A DNA stretch of 64,000 nt from JAUIET01 sp039111475 (GCA_039111475.1 JBCCIP010000020.1:33168-97167); one strand, 5' to 3'; counted from the first letter of the stretch, positions 1 through 10,200 are shown. Notes: generated from the letters alone by a model not told the origin. A program made the numbers and translations.

Positions 1-1050
1 ATAGTTCAGATTCAACTTCGCCTCGTAATTACCTCGGGAATCTCCATGGCCTCCTTCATCCGCAATCACGTTGGAACGCAGCTCCAAATTAAACTGTGGG
101 CGAAACTTGCCGCGTTCTGCACGCACTCGGTAGTTTTCGGCACTGCGATTGGTACGGTTCAACAATAACTCACTGTTGTCTTTGTAACCGTCTTCCAGAT
201 ACGCGTCCAAGCGTGGAAGATCAAGATCAGCTACGTCAAATGGCGCCATGGCCATAAACGGCGGTAGATCACCGGTTAGAAACTCGAGGTTACTCAAGGC
301 GTCATTCAGCGAGGCAATCGTATTCCCAGTCTCCGCCCGCGCCGAGGCCAGCCTGGCCCTCGCGAAGTCCAATTCAACCTTACTCGCTGCACCGGCATCG
401 TGCATCAGGTTGAGCTTTTTGGTTAGCGCCTGCATTTCTGTGATAAAGCTTTCGGCTTCACGGCGAGCAAGCTGAAACTGAAGAACCGACGAATAGAATT
501 CAACAGCGTCATTGAGTACATCTTCAGTGATTATTCTGGTCTCCAACATAGTGGAGCGTTTGACCGCTTGCCGGCGGCGCAACTCTGATTTCGCAACGCC
601 ACCATCGTAAAGCAGCTTGGTGATGCGCAAGGTAACGTTGCGACCTGGTGTTGTATCAACAATTCGATCTGTATTGGCGGAAGGGTCATTGTATTCCGGA
701 CCCCACTGGCCAACCAGATCGGCCTCACCATATTTGTACGCCTTGCCCTGTTTAACCAGATATTCAGCTTGATCTTCCCTTGCCAGCGCCATATTAATAT
801 CTGGATTGTTCGCCAACGCAAGCTCAATAATTTCCTCAAAGCCTAATACCGGTGCTACCGTGCTGCCGTCTGCAGGAATTTTATTGACGTAGTCAGCTAC
901 CAGCAGATCACTGGCAGTAACGGGCATGATACCCAAGGTTTCTTGCGCTACTGCTTCAGGCGCGTTTAGCGCACTCAAGCAGACAGCGGCAAAAATCGCC
1001 GTTGAAAGTCTACTTGCTCGCTTTGCGGAACTGCAGCTTAGCCCAGTCAT
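1..1050 (-). CDS. TolC-family outer membrane channel of type I secretion (3' part missing)
   Basis: Outer-membrane exit duct of a type I secretion system. The reading frame is open from an ATG at 1050 to the window edge, 350 codons, so the C-terminal part lies outside. An AAGGGG ribosome site sits just before the ATG. The N-terminus has a hydrophobic signal segment (about residues 16-32, STAIFAAVCLSALNA) ending near ALNA. It is followed by helical outer-membrane efflux protein (OEP) sequence: FEEIIELALANNPDI, a TLRITKLLYDGGVAKSELRR segment, and a long alpha-helical stretch with LMHDAGAASKVELDFARARL. This matches TolC/AggA-like proteins. The start lies 41 bp inside the end of the MotB-like gene, which suggests translational coupling. 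Its place in the adhesin-ABC-HlyD-motor operon makes export of the giant RTX protein its likely job. I am confident of the family; the exact subfamily is not resolved. Confidence 0.88.
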   Translation of the reverse strand, partial: MTGLSCSSAKRASRLSTAIFAAVCLSALNAPEAVAQETLGIMPVTASDLLVADYVNKIPADGSTVAPVLGFEEIIELALANNPDINMALAREDQAEYLVKQGKAYKYGEADLVGQWGPEYNDPSANTDRIVDTTPGRNVTLRITKLLYDGGVAKSELRRRQAVKRSTMLETRIITEDVLNDAVEFYSSVLQFQLARREAESFITEMQALTKKLNLMHDAGAASKVELDFARARLASARAETGNTIASLNDALSNLEFLTGDLPPFMAMAPFDVADLDLPRLDAYLEDGYKDNSELLLNRTNRSAENYRVRAERGKFRPQFNLELRSNVIADEGGHGDSRGNYEAKLNLNY

Positions 1051-1669
1051 ATTGCCCCTTAATCTCTGTCGGATTTTCTACTTTCACATATATGGCGTCT
1101 TTATCGAGACCTGTTTCCAGAAATTCATTACGCACATTCATTAGTCGGGCTATTGCTACTTTTCGACTAATCGTTTCAATTGGAGAGCGCTTGTTTTTAC
1201 TCGCAGACATCACCAGCTCAAGATCTTCTGCGCCATGTTTACTGATGTTATTGGCAATAAAGTTCTTAACAATTTCCCTCGTTTCCTCAGTCAGCGTTAT
1301 TGAATCCTTTCCGTAGAAAATGATCAGCGAGCTGCCATCTTGTTCAAAATCAACATCCTGTTCGCTGCCAGATTCTCTAAACTGCGCCTCTGTTTGACGA
1401 ATCTCTTCCACCAAACCGGCCAATTGCGTCTTCAATGTGGAATTCTCTTCCTTCAAGCGATCAACGACTTGTTCGATAGGAATCTCGTCCACGTCTACTT
1501 CAACCACACCTTCTGCACTCACCTTGCTGGTGTAGGTGATAACGTGGAAGTAGAGCGCTGATGCGGTCACCAACACGAAGAACACAAACATAATCACAAC
1601 AGCTGATAAAATATCTACAAACCCGGGCCAGGAATTCGCTGCTAGATCAGCCCCATCTTCTGAACTCAT
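1010..1669 (-). CDS. MotB/ZorB-like stator partner with degenerate OmpA-like domain
   Basis: Single-pass inner-membrane protein of 219 residues. One transmembrane helix (about 16-42) begins with WPGFVDILS. The Asp at position 19 stands where MotB and ZorB carry the proton-binding aspartate. A predicted coiled linker (about 60-105) is followed by an OmpA-like C-terminal fold (about 112-205). That fold keeps a helix resembling the OmpA one (TISRKVAIARLMNVRNEFL). The segment where OmpA has its peptidoglycan-binding TD motif reads SASKNKRS, with no aspartate, so cell-wall binding may be lost or altered. The gene lies 6 bp after the MotA/ExbB-like gene and overlaps tolC. Known family role: the A and B subunits form an ion-driven rotary stator complex. 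Driving or gating adhesin secretion is my inference. A plain MotB or ZorB annotation would be equally defensible. Confidence 0.8.
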   Translation of the reverse strand: MSSEDGADLAANSWPGFVDILSAVVIMFVFFVLVTASALYFHVITYTSKVSAEGVVEVDVDEIPIEQVVDRLKEENSTLKTQLAGLVEEIRQTEAQFRESGSEQDVDFEQDGSSLIIFYGKDSITLTEETREIVKNFIANNISKHGAEDLELVMSASKNKRSPIETISRKVAIARLMNVRNEFLETGLDKDAIYVKVENPTEIKGQYDWAKLQFRKASK

Positions 1670-1675
1670 CGTTAT

Positions 1676-3478
1676 CTACGCCACGCCAGATTCTGAATCA
1701 CTGTCTCGTCTGCCCAGGCCTGATTCATTGGTATCGTTACTTGACCGCCGCTCAAATGCTTGCGCTCGGACGTCAGCGATCTGGCCAGTAGCTTCCCGGC
1801 TTTGTACTGGGCTTCTTCCGACGATCTTGATAAGCTGGTCCAAAGACGAACGTAATTGCGCTCTCTCTTGCACCCCTTCAAGCAGATTGACTTGCTGATC
1901 TGCGACGGTTTTCAGCTGATCAAATACCCTTTTTTCTACGCTCCGATTACTGTTCAAGCCTTCAACAATACTGTTGAGCAATAAAGACAACTCTTCAGAT
2001 ACCGGTTTTTCCCTAACCTCACCAAGCAGCTCTTCTAGGCGACCGTTCATCGCGCCAGCAGCATCGCGCACACGTGCATCAATTACCTGCAAAGCCTGTG
2101 CGACAGGCTCAATTGATTCGCGCAATCGCTCATCGGTAAACTCATCATGCCCAGCCATCGCTGTGACGTTGTTATCGATCTGCTCGATCATTACGCCAAA
2201 GGTGTTATACGCTTGCTCGAAACGCTCTGGCATATCTTCACTAATGCCTTTAGCAACTTCGCCAATGCGCACCGCAACATGTTGATTGGACTCGTCTATC
2301 GTTACTAACGACGAGTTCATAGCGTCGAGTTTATCGGCAATGCGCTGACTACCGGCCAACAATTCCTTCGCATTCTCTTCACTAACAACCTTGCTGATTT
2401 GCGTATTCTGCTGCTGTATAGCTTGCAAGCTCCCATTAAGGCCGGCTAGCGTGTCCGCCATGGAAGCTTGTTGCACTAGCATTTCTTGGGTGTTTTTGGC
2501 GGTTAGTAAACTTGCCTCAGACGCTTCATTCATAACGCCCATAAGGTGACCCATCTTGCGCTGCGTAATTTGCGATGTTTGCACAAAGCCAACCAACCAG
2601 GCTTTTAGTTCATCAGAACCTGCTGCCTTAGGATTAGCCGCCCCTTTCTTCATCTTCTCACTGGGCGCAGGAATACGTTCGTCAATCCAGCGACTGGCGG
2701 TTTCTATGAACTTATCTTGAGAGGTGCCGCATAAATAGCTGAAAAAGCCTGTAAGTAGAGAACCGGACAACCCGAATAAAGACGAACTAAAAGCAACACC
2801 CATGCCTTTCAAAGGAGCCGCAATGCCCGCAATAAAGTCAGACATACCGTCTGAGCTATCACCTGTGATACTCGCCATACTACCCATGGCCTCACCAACA
2901 GCGTCAATGGTCAGCAGCAGGCCCCAGAACGTACCTAGCAAGCCCAACATAACCAACAAGCCAGATAAGAACGCCGTTCTTGAACGGGTCTTACCTACCC
3001 GGAATCCAAGTTTTGACTTGATCAGGCGAGCGTCTGTGTCAGTAACGTTCAGGTGACCATAGACCGTGAGATTTGTCAGCAAACCTGCCATGTTCTTGGT
3101 GTCGAGAACGCGCGCCGGACCCTTCAGAGTCGTCATTAACTCGGTGTGAAGATGCTCCGAACACTCACCTGTGCGGGCCGTTTCATCCAATTGATTCATG
3201 AAACGTGAGGTCTGCCACAGTCGGTATTGGAACCATACAGCCATGGCCACAGCAACGACAAATATAAGTATGATGACGCTGTTGAGCACAACGTTTGTTT
3301 CAAAATTTACTCGAAGCTGATCAATATTTACGCCAATAATGGCCAGCACACTGACGATCGTTACTATTATTCCGGGCGTGATATACGCAAGAATATTTCC
3401 ATCGACAGTGCCGCTGCATTTGTCTGGTTCAGCGGGAGGCGGCAGAAATTGAGCGAGCACACGCTTAAGCTTATTCAT
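1676..3478 (-). CDS. MotA/TolQ/ExbB-type proton channel protein with long cytoplasmic tail (ZorA-like)
   Basis: About 600 residues from the ATG at 3478, which has AGGAAG just upstream. A GTG at 3505 would add nine residues but lacks a clear ribosome site. Four membrane helices are visible at about 28-50, 63-85, 168-192 and 216-250. The third contains the MotA/ExbB signature GLLGTFWGL. After residue 250 comes about 350 residues of mostly helical, Gln/Glu/Asn-rich sequence likely to form coiled coil, as in ZorA tails. The partner is the MotB-like gene 6 bp downstream. The pair forms a 'motor' module inside the type I secretion operon, between hlyD and tolC. Family knowledge supports an ion-driven inner-membrane stator. 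The link to adhesin export or surface retention is inferred from gene order only. No ZorC, ZorD or ZorE is present in the window. Confidence 0.82.
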   Translation of the reverse strand: MNKLKRVLAQFLPPPAEPDKCSGTVDGNILAYITPGIIVTIVSVLAIIGVNIDQLRVNFETNVVLNSVIILIFVVAVAMAVWFQYRLWQTSRFMNQLDETARTGECSEHLHTELMTTLKGPARVLDTKNMAGLLTNLTVYGHLNVTDTDARLIKSKLGFRVGKTRSRTAFLSGLLVMLGLLGTFWGLLLTIDAVGEAMGSMASITGDSSDGMSDFIAGIAAPLKGMGVAFSSSLFGLSGSLLTGFFSYLCGTSQDKFIETASRWIDERIPAPSEKMKKGAANPKAAGSDELKAWLVGFVQTSQITQRKMGHLMGVMNEASEASLLTAKNTQEMLVQQASMADTLAGLNGSLQAIQQQNTQISKVVSEENAKELLAGSQRIADKLDAMNSSLVTIDESNQHVAVRIGEVAKGISEDMPERFEQAYNTFGVMIEQIDNNVTAMAGHDEFTDERLRESIEPVAQALQVIDARVRDAAGAMNGRLEELLGEVREKPVSEELSLLLNSIVEGLNSNRSVEKRVFDQLKTVADQQVNLLEGVQERAQLRSSLDQLIKIVGRSPVQSREATGQIADVRAQAFERRSSNDTNESGLGRRDSDSESGVA

Positions 3479-3658
3479 GAACCGCTTCCTGATGCACTGT
3501 TTCACTGGTACAAAGAATCATGTTGTCTTCTTTTTCGTATTTTTGTTTTTTTGTGACGACTGTCATAAGACTAGTAAATGATCCAGTCTTTATCTAATCA
3601 ACTGAGCTATTTCGTTTTTTTTGTTTTTGTATTTCTGAACAAACTCTGGCCAGATTGA
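3479..3658 (-). other. 180-bp gap between hlyD and motor genes with a weak inverted repeat
   Basis: This gap separates the adaptor from the motor genes and is AT-rich near the middle. It holds one inverted repeat, AAGACT (3567-3572) with AGTCTT (3585-3590), and a short TGAC-GTCA dyad at about 3554-3565. A poor sigma70-like pair on the minus strand (TTGATT and TTTACT) might serve the motor genes. I see no convincing terminator, so motAB-like and tolC could be cotranscribed with hlyD or driven from here. Confidence 0.3.
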
Positions 3659-5017
3659 TCAAGACTCGCGCAAAGCCTGGCTTCTGATATTAATCAGAGG
3701 TTTTAACAAAGCTCTAAGTATCGAAATTTGGCCAGTTAGAATGCTCACCTCAGCGGTCATGCCTGGTCGCACCTGCTGATCATCGCCCAGTCGATCGCTG
3801 TCCAATGCGACTCTGACTTTGAAGTGCTCCCTGTTCTGTTTGTCAACAAAGCTATCAGGGCTGATGTAAATCAACTCGCCATCGATGCCACCATAGATCG
3901 TGTAGTCATACGCGCTGATTTTGGTTAGTGCTGGTAGTTCTGGCCAGACTTTCCCGCGATCGGTTGTTGCTATTTGCCCTTCTACTACAAGTGTTTCATT
4001 CGCCGGAATAATCTCGGCTAAAGGAGCGCCTGGCTGACTCACGCCGCCAACCGTATGAATATGCAATTTGTTAACCGTGCCATCGATGGGTGAATTAATA
4101 GAAGAGCGTGTTACCTGATCTTGCAGAGCGGCTATTCGCTCGGTCAGAGTCTCTATCTGAAATCTTGCAGCATTAAGCTGCTCCGCCATTTCAGCGTGAT
4201 GCTTCTGCTTGACCTCTTCCAATAGACTCACGAGTTCAGTCTTTTCCGCCTCAATAATCGGAACCCTGTTTTTTGCACTTTCCAGCTGCGTGATGAGCTT
4301 TCGAGATTGGCTTTTATTATTCAGATACAAAGTCTCCGAGATAGCCCCGGCATCAAGCAACTTCTTTCGAATAGCCAATTGCCGCTTGGACACGTTTAAT
4401 TCCTGGCGAATGTTCTGCACCTGAGCTTGCAATGCATCCAGTTCGAATGCTTTCTGGTTTTGCCGTTCTTCAATGCCTTTTACAGTCTCCAGAAAAGACT
4501 GCCTGTTGGCGTCGAACAAAGACATTTCCCGCCTGGCAAGATCCGAATTTTCTGCTACAAAAGACGCCGGTAATTCAAGTTGTTCAGCGCCGTTTTGCTC
4601 TGCTTCAATTCTTAGTTTTCGCGCCTTGAGCGCCTGAGCCTCAATCGCAGCTTCCTTAAGCTGCGTTTTTGCGCGCGTATTGGCAACAAGAAACAAGGTT
4701 TCACCAGCACTTACTTTTTGCCCTTCTTTGACCAGAATCGTTTCTACAATTCCCCCTTCGAGATGCTGCACAACACGGGCATTACCCGAGGGTATGATTC
4801 GCCCACTCGCAGTAACATGCTGATCTATTTCAGACAGGCCCGACCACAATAGGAACGCGGCAACCAGTGTCACTAATGCCAGCAACACCGGGCGATAGTT
4901 CCAGAAGTCATCCGCAATTTCAAATGCATTACTGCGATCGGGGTTTGCCGCTCTAATTTCCTCTGCACGTTCAACAGCTGAAATAGCAGATTCCTTCATA
5001 TCGTTTAACCAGCTCAT
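3659..5017 (-). CDS. HlyD-family type I secretion periplasmic adaptor
   Basis: Membrane-fusion protein (452 residues) that bridges the ABC exporter and the TolC duct. A short cytoplasmic N-terminus is followed by one membrane helix at about 42-61. Next come the first half of the lipoyl/barrel-sandwich domain (GGIVETILVKEGQKVSAGE, about 88-106) and a long helical hairpin to about residue 290. The second lipoyl half follows (SINSPIDGTVNKLHIHTVGG), then a beta-barrel and the HlyD C-terminal signature region (about 420, VRPGMTAEVSILTG). Length and order fit LapC/PrtE/HlyD. Its ATG overlaps the exporter stop as ATGA, so the two are translationally coupled. It almost certainly serves the giant RTX protein encoded upstream. 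Confidence 0.95.
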   Translation of the reverse strand: MSWLNDMKESAISAVERAEEIRAANPDRSNAFEIADDFWNYRPVLLALVTLVAAFLLWSGLSEIDQHVTASGRIIPSGNARVVQHLEGGIVETILVKEGQKVSAGETLFLVANTRAKTQLKEAAIEAQALKARKLRIEAEQNGAEQLELPASFVAENSDLARREMSLFDANRQSFLETVKGIEERQNQKAFELDALQAQVQNIRQELNVSKRQLAIRKKLLDAGAISETLYLNNKSQSRKLITQLESAKNRVPIIEAEKTELVSLLEEVKQKHHAEMAEQLNAARFQIETLTERIAALQDQVTRSSINSPIDGTVNKLHIHTVGGVSQPGAPLAEIIPANETLVVEGQIATTDRGKVWPELPALTKISAYDYTIYGGIDGELIYISPDSFVDKQNREHFKVRVALDSDRLGDDQQVRPGMTAEVSILTGQISILRALLKPLINIRSQALRES

Positions 5018-7149
5018 GCTTGCGCCCCCAACTTCTGCAACACGACCTCAGTCGGCCCATCTGCAATCATCTTCCCGTTATCCAGTAGGATCAGTCGATC
5101 CACCAGAGACAACAGCGATGTTCTATGCGTTACCATAATTAAGGTGCGATTCTTTAAGTACTCCGCCATCTGCTGTTTAAATTGATTCTCGAGTACTGAA
5201 TCCAGGCCGGTGGTTGGCTCGTCAAAGATCAGTACGCGGGGATTTCGCAGTATTGCGCGCGCAATAGAAATTGCCTGACGCTGCCCTCCAGATAACTGCG
5301 AGCCACCTTCACCCACCTCCGTTTCAAGGCCATGACCACAGTGCTTTATGATTTCTTCAACGCCGGAGATTCTGGCTGCGTACTTCAGCGCGGCTTCACT
5401 AACATCTGCTCTACCCATAAGGATATTGTCGCGGATAGTGCCTGATACGAAGAACGGAAACTGCGGAACGACGGCTACCGTGCGACGTAATTCAGCAGGT
5501 GATATCGCTTTTAGCCCATAGTTTCCAAAATAGATATTGCCCTCAAAATCGTTTAAAAGACCTGTCATCACTGAAGCTAGGGTGCTCTTCCCAGCACCGG
5601 ATGGCCCTATCAAACCAATCTTTTCGCCAGGTTTGATAATCATTGATATATCACGCAACGCGGGACGCATTTGCTGAGGATATTGATAGCGCACGTTCTC
5701 GAGTTGGATATCACCTTTCAGCGGTCCTTTGGGAGAGCGCTGGCAAGGTGCCTCGGTTTCGTTCGGCAACCTGAACAAAGCATCTATTGTTCTTAAAACA
5801 TCCCTGCTTTGCTTCCAGCGACTGACGACTCCGGCCAAATTCATTATCGGTGCAATAGCGCGTCCGGACAGAATGGTACACGCGATAAGTCCACCAATGG
5901 TCAGCTTGCCTGACTGGATCTGATAGACGCCTAAAACAACGATGAACACATGCACCATGTGCATAATGGTGACCGACAAATTCTGCACGGCTGAGAACAG
6001 AAACTGATTTTTTCGAGTGGTTTCGGCAGCACGCATCGACGCGTAATTCCACTTGAACAGACGGTCACCTACGGCATTAAACACCTTGAAATGCTGCATG
6101 CCCGCCAGTGACTCAATCATTAGTGTCGATTTTTTTTGCATAGATGAAAAATGATCTGCTGTACTGCGATTAATCGGTACTTGTATTGCCACATTGAAAA
6201 CGATAATTGCGATCGCTCCTGTAATCGGTACCAGTGTTAGTGGCGGCGATATCATGTATATGATCATCAGAAACAAGGCAAAAAACGGTAGGTCAACCAG
6301 TGTTGGTACAAAACGTGACGCGTAAAACTCTCTAATCCCTTGCAACTCTCGAAACAAATTGCTTCTCTCACCAACAGACAAGCGCATTTGTTCGGTATTC
6401 ACCATCATCAACCGCTGCATCAAGGTGCCGTCAAAGCCGGTACCGACTTTTGCCGCTACGCGTTCAAGAATGTAGGAGCGCATTGTTTTTAGGAGGAAAT
6501 CGAATAGCAATGCGATCGCCACACCAGTTGCCAATACGAACAATGTGGCTTCAGCAAAGTTTGGAATTACTGAGTCGTAGACGTTTAACGTAAACAGTGG
6601 CAGAGCAACTACGAACAAGTTGATAAACAGAGAGCAAAGCAAAACCTCACCGAAACTCGACAAGTGCTTAAACAGCGGCTGCCAGAACCAATCGATTGGC
6701 GGCTGCTCGCTCATGTGATCAGTCACCGCAGCAACTTGTTCCTGATTGGGTCGTATACTCAGCGCTTTTCCAGAGTAGTTCTCACTCAAGCCTTTCAGAT
6801 CGGCTCTTTGAAAACCAATGCCCGGAACGTACATTCTCCCTTCCTGACCTTCTCTGGGCAGGTACACTCCTGGACTGTCGTCGCTAGCCAGCAAGATGAC
6901 TGGCGTTGGAGCGTTGGGGATATCATCAAGCTCTAGAGAGTCAGTTCGTGTAGTAAATTGAAGCCTTTCGCCAAGGGCTTCCAAATCATCTAAAGAAAGC
7001 GGTCCCGGCTCACGAGAAAGCTGGACCTTTAGCCCTTCAATATCTGCATTGATTCCAAAGAAGACCAGTACGATTTGCAGACACTTGGCTAAAGGATCTT
7101 CAACCTTTCGCGGTACATCATCATTATTATCGACCAGTGTCAGCGCCAT
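5014..7149 (-). CDS. Type I secretion ABC transporter with C39-like N-terminal domain (LapB/HlyB type)
   Basis: Inner-membrane permease/ATPase of 711 residues that energises export of the RTX protein. The N-terminal domain (about 15-140) has the size and fold pattern of the C39-like domain. I see no peptidase-type DCG motif, so it should bind the substrate rather than cleave it, as in HlyB and LapB. The membrane domain spans about 160-450. The nucleotide-binding domain (about 475-705) has Walker A GPSGAGKST, the signature LSGGQRQA, Walker B VLIFDEPT and a switch His in MVTHR. A stem-loop at 7220-7248 lies between it and the adhesin stop. It is the first of the transport genes, and the next gene (hlyD) overlaps it by 4 bp. 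Whether this exporter carries anything besides the 7,500-residue protein cannot be told. Confidence 0.95.
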   Translation of the reverse strand: MALTLVDNNDDVPRKVEDPLAKCLQIVLVFFGINADIEGLKVQLSREPGPLSLDDLEALGERLQFTTRTDSLELDDIPNAPTPVILLASDDSPGVYLPREGQEGRMYVPGIGFQRADLKGLSENYSGKALSIRPNQEQVAAVTDHMSEQPPIDWFWQPLFKHLSSFGEVLLCSLFINLFVVALPLFTLNVYDSVIPNFAEATLFVLATGVAIALLFDFLLKTMRSYILERVAAKVGTGFDGTLMQRLMMVNTEQMRLSVGERSNLFRELQGIREFYASRFVPTLVDLPFFALFLMIIYMISPPLTLVPITGAIAIIVFNVAIQVPINRSTADHFSSMQKKSTLMIESLAGMQHFKVFNAVGDRLFKWNYASMRAAETTRKNQFLFSAVQNLSVTIMHMVHVFIVVLGVYQIQSGKLTIGGLIACTILSGRAIAPIMNLAGVVSRWKQSRDVLRTIDALFRLPNETEAPCQRSPKGPLKGDIQLENVRYQYPQQMRPALRDISMIIKPGEKIGLIGPSGAGKSTLASVMTGLLNDFEGNIYFGNYGLKAISPAELRRTVAVVPQFPFFVSGTIRDNILMGRADVSEAALKYAARISGVEEIIKHCGHGLETEVGEGGSQLSGGQRQAISIARAILRNPRVLIFDEPTTGLDSVLENQFKQQMAEYLKNRTLIMVTHRTSLLSLVDRLILLDNGKMIADGPTEVVLQKLGAQA

Positions 7150-7219
7150 GAATTACTCTCGGGATTAACGCATTGTTATCCTTAAAGAGTAGACGACGAA
7201 CGGCAGCTTCGCCGATTTT

Positions 7220-7248
7220 GTTAGAGCGGGCTAGCAGCGTGCTCTAAC
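7220..7248 (-). promoter_or_regulatory. Stem-loop between adhesin and exporter genes
   Basis: Perfect 8-bp inverted repeat, GTTAGAGC (7220-7227) and GCTCTAAC (7241-7248), with a 13-nt loop. It is 31 bp past the adhesin stop and 71 bp before the exporter start. Neither strand has a T-run after it, so it is unlikely to be a strong intrinsic terminator. It could protect or process the long adhesin message, or weaken read-through into the exporter genes. A smaller stem (CGGC/GCCG, 7201-7214) lies beside it. Confidence 0.5.
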
Positions 7249-7278
7249 GCTTACTAAATGCACTAACAACTTTTGGAT

Positions 7279-10200
7279 CTATGTCATGTTGATGACCAAT
7301 TGAACCCCATTGTCCCAGTCTATCGTACGAGTGTTGCCAACAGTGGAATCTCCACTCACTGTGGCACCACTCTGATCCAGAGCATTGAAGTCTGTTAAGT
7401 TCATAGTCCCAGAGTCGATGTCAATTGTAAGGCTGTTACCGCTGCCTGTTATTGAACTGATTTCACTATTGCCTATGTCAAAAGTATCACCACCATTCAC
7501 GCCAGTTCCACTGAAGTCCAGCTCTTCCACGTCGGTAAACAAGCTGGCGAGATCTACTCCATCGATACCAGCGTCGGTTAGATCATCGCCAGCCAGGCTG
7601 TCTGTAATGATCATACGGTCGGCGGCACCACCATTAGCGTCTACCGAATTCAGGCTGCCGATTGCATCCATGTCAAAGGTCAGTGTGTCGTTGTTTGCAG
7701 AAAGCGCAAAGTTCTCAAAGTTGTCAACAATCGCGGAGTTAGTACCAACATTGAGTGTGCCGCCTACGCCATCAACTGCACCTGCAGACAATACACCGCC
7801 GGTAATGGCACCTGCACTTGAATAGTCCAGCGTGTCATTGTTCAGGCCACCATCGAGAATGTCCAGCCCGCCACTGAAGTTGATGGTATCGTCACCTTGG
7901 CCGCCATCAATAATGTTATTGTTACTGTCACCAGTGATGTCGTCATTGTTATCGCTACCGAACACATTTTCTATGTTGCTCAGGGTATCCTGACCACCGT
8001 CGCCGTCATTCAAGGCGCGATTGGATGCCAGAGCGGCCGACAAGTCCACCACAATACCATTCGCTGCCAAGCTGTAATCGACCAAGTCGTTATCACCGCC
8101 TCCATCGATAACATCATTTCCGACACCACCCATAATGGTGTCGGCGTTAGCGCCGCCATTGAGAGTGTCATTACCGCCGTTTCCGATGAGGGTATCTTGG
8201 CCATTGCCACCGACAAGCTGGTTGCCGCCAGCATCACCCGTGATGTTGTCGTTACCGTTTGATCCAGTGACATGATCAATATCGCTGAATGTGTCGCTGG
8301 CTCCGTCACCATCATTTGTGGTTACACCTGAGACCATGTTGACCGTCACGCCGCTGGCAGCCCCAGAGTAGCTAATGGTGTCGTCACCACCGCCGCCTTG
8401 CAGGTCATCTACACCACCTCGACCAGCCAGAACATCATTACCCAGCCCACCATTAATAGTGTTAGCGTTGTTATCGCCACTCAATGTATCCGCATTTGCA
8501 GAGCCTGTCAGATTCTGTATGTTGGAGAAAGTATCTGTGGATAAATCACCGTCATTGCTGGCCCCACCTGCGAGGAGGTCGGCGGTTACTGAACCAGCTG
8601 CATTCACATAGGTGACTGTATTAGTACCTGCACCACCGTTCAACGTATCAAGACCACCACGGCCGGCCAACGTATCATTACCATTGCCGCCATCAATTGT
8701 GTTGTTATTGCTGTCGCCAGTGATGTTATCGTTGTTGGCGCTGCCGGTTACATTTTCAATATTGTTCAGCGTATCACTGCCGCCATCACCGTCATTGCTG
8801 GCGCTATTGGACGACAGATTTACGGTAACTCCGAAAGCCGCGCCCGCATAGGTAATTGTATCTGTATCCGCTCCGCCATCGATAATGTCATTGCCAACGC
8901 CACCCGAGATAAGATCATTGCCCGCCAGTCCATCGATCGTGTCAATCCCATCATTGCCGATGAGAATATTCCCCCCGGTATTTCCAGTCAGCGTGTCAGC
9001 AAAATTGGAACCCGACAAGAACTCGAAGTTACTGATCGTGTCGCTGAAGCCGAAGCCATCATCCAACACTGTATTGGTGTCCAGATTTACATCCACTCCG
9101 CCAACGGCTGCCGAATAGTCCAACGTATCAAGATTGTTGCCACCATCCAGTGTATCAGCACCAGACCCGCCGGAGATGGTATCCGCCCCATCACCGCCAA
9201 GCAGCGTATTCTGCTGGGCATCACCATCCAGCGTATCGTCACCACTTGTGCCCGTTATGCTTTCGATGTTGCGTACCGTGTCATCAGTACCACCATTGAC
9301 GGAAACAAACACTGAGCTGCTGCCATTCAAGCTCACCGAGATTGATGACACACCGGCAAGACCGGAGTAATCCAGGCTGTCAGCATCAGCACCACCATCG
9401 TAGTTGTCTGCACCGGCACTGGCGGTGATGCTGTCAGCACCACTCCCAGTGTTTATAACGTTGCTGGCACCACTACCGCTGACGATGTCGGCACTGGCGG
9501 AACCAATGAAGTTCTCAATCGACAACAGAGTATCACTGCCACCATCACCGTCATCGCTGACTACCCCACTGCCGAGGTTCACAGTGACACCACCTGCCGC
9601 TGTAGAGTAATCTATCGTGTCTGTATCTTCGCCACCATCAAGAACGTCATTACCGACGCGGCCGGACAAAGTGTCATTGCCCTGACCACCGATCAATGTG
9701 TTGTTTGTACCGTCGCCGTGTATGGTGTCGTCGCCGTTAGTACCAATTACATTTTCAATGCTTTGTATGCTGTCGTTCGAGTCACCCGATATTGTGACCG
9801 TGGATACAGATGTTCCGTTCAGCGTGACTGAGATGGCACCAGCACTGGGGTGCAGGCTGTAATCCAGAGTGTCATTGTCTGCACCGCCATCAATTGTGTC
9901 TGCGCCACTGCCGCCAAAGAAAACGTCCGCACCAGACCCGCCGCTCACGTTATCGCCACCAGCTCCACCATCAATAGTGTCAGCGCCGCCGCCGCCCACA
10001 ATAATGTCCGCGCTACCCAGACCTGACAGCGTGTTATCGTTAGCATCCCCGGTGATAGTATCTGCGCCATTGGTACCAACAATATTTTCCACATCGCTGA
10101 GCGTGTCGTTGTCTCCACCGTCCACTGTCACCGTAGTGCTTGCCGCGCCATTCAGCGTAACATTGATGAAATTAGCGCCTACTAATCCGGAATAATCAAC

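Noticed and set aside
1010..3478. Complete Zorya phage-defence system
   Set aside because: Only ZorA/ZorB-like genes are present, with no ZorC, ZorD or ZorE, and both lie inside a type I secretion operon.
5014..7149. Peptidase-containing (C39) bacteriocin exporter
   Set aside because: The N-terminal domain lacks the DCG catalytic motif, and the cargo gene next door is an RTX protein without a double-glycine leader.
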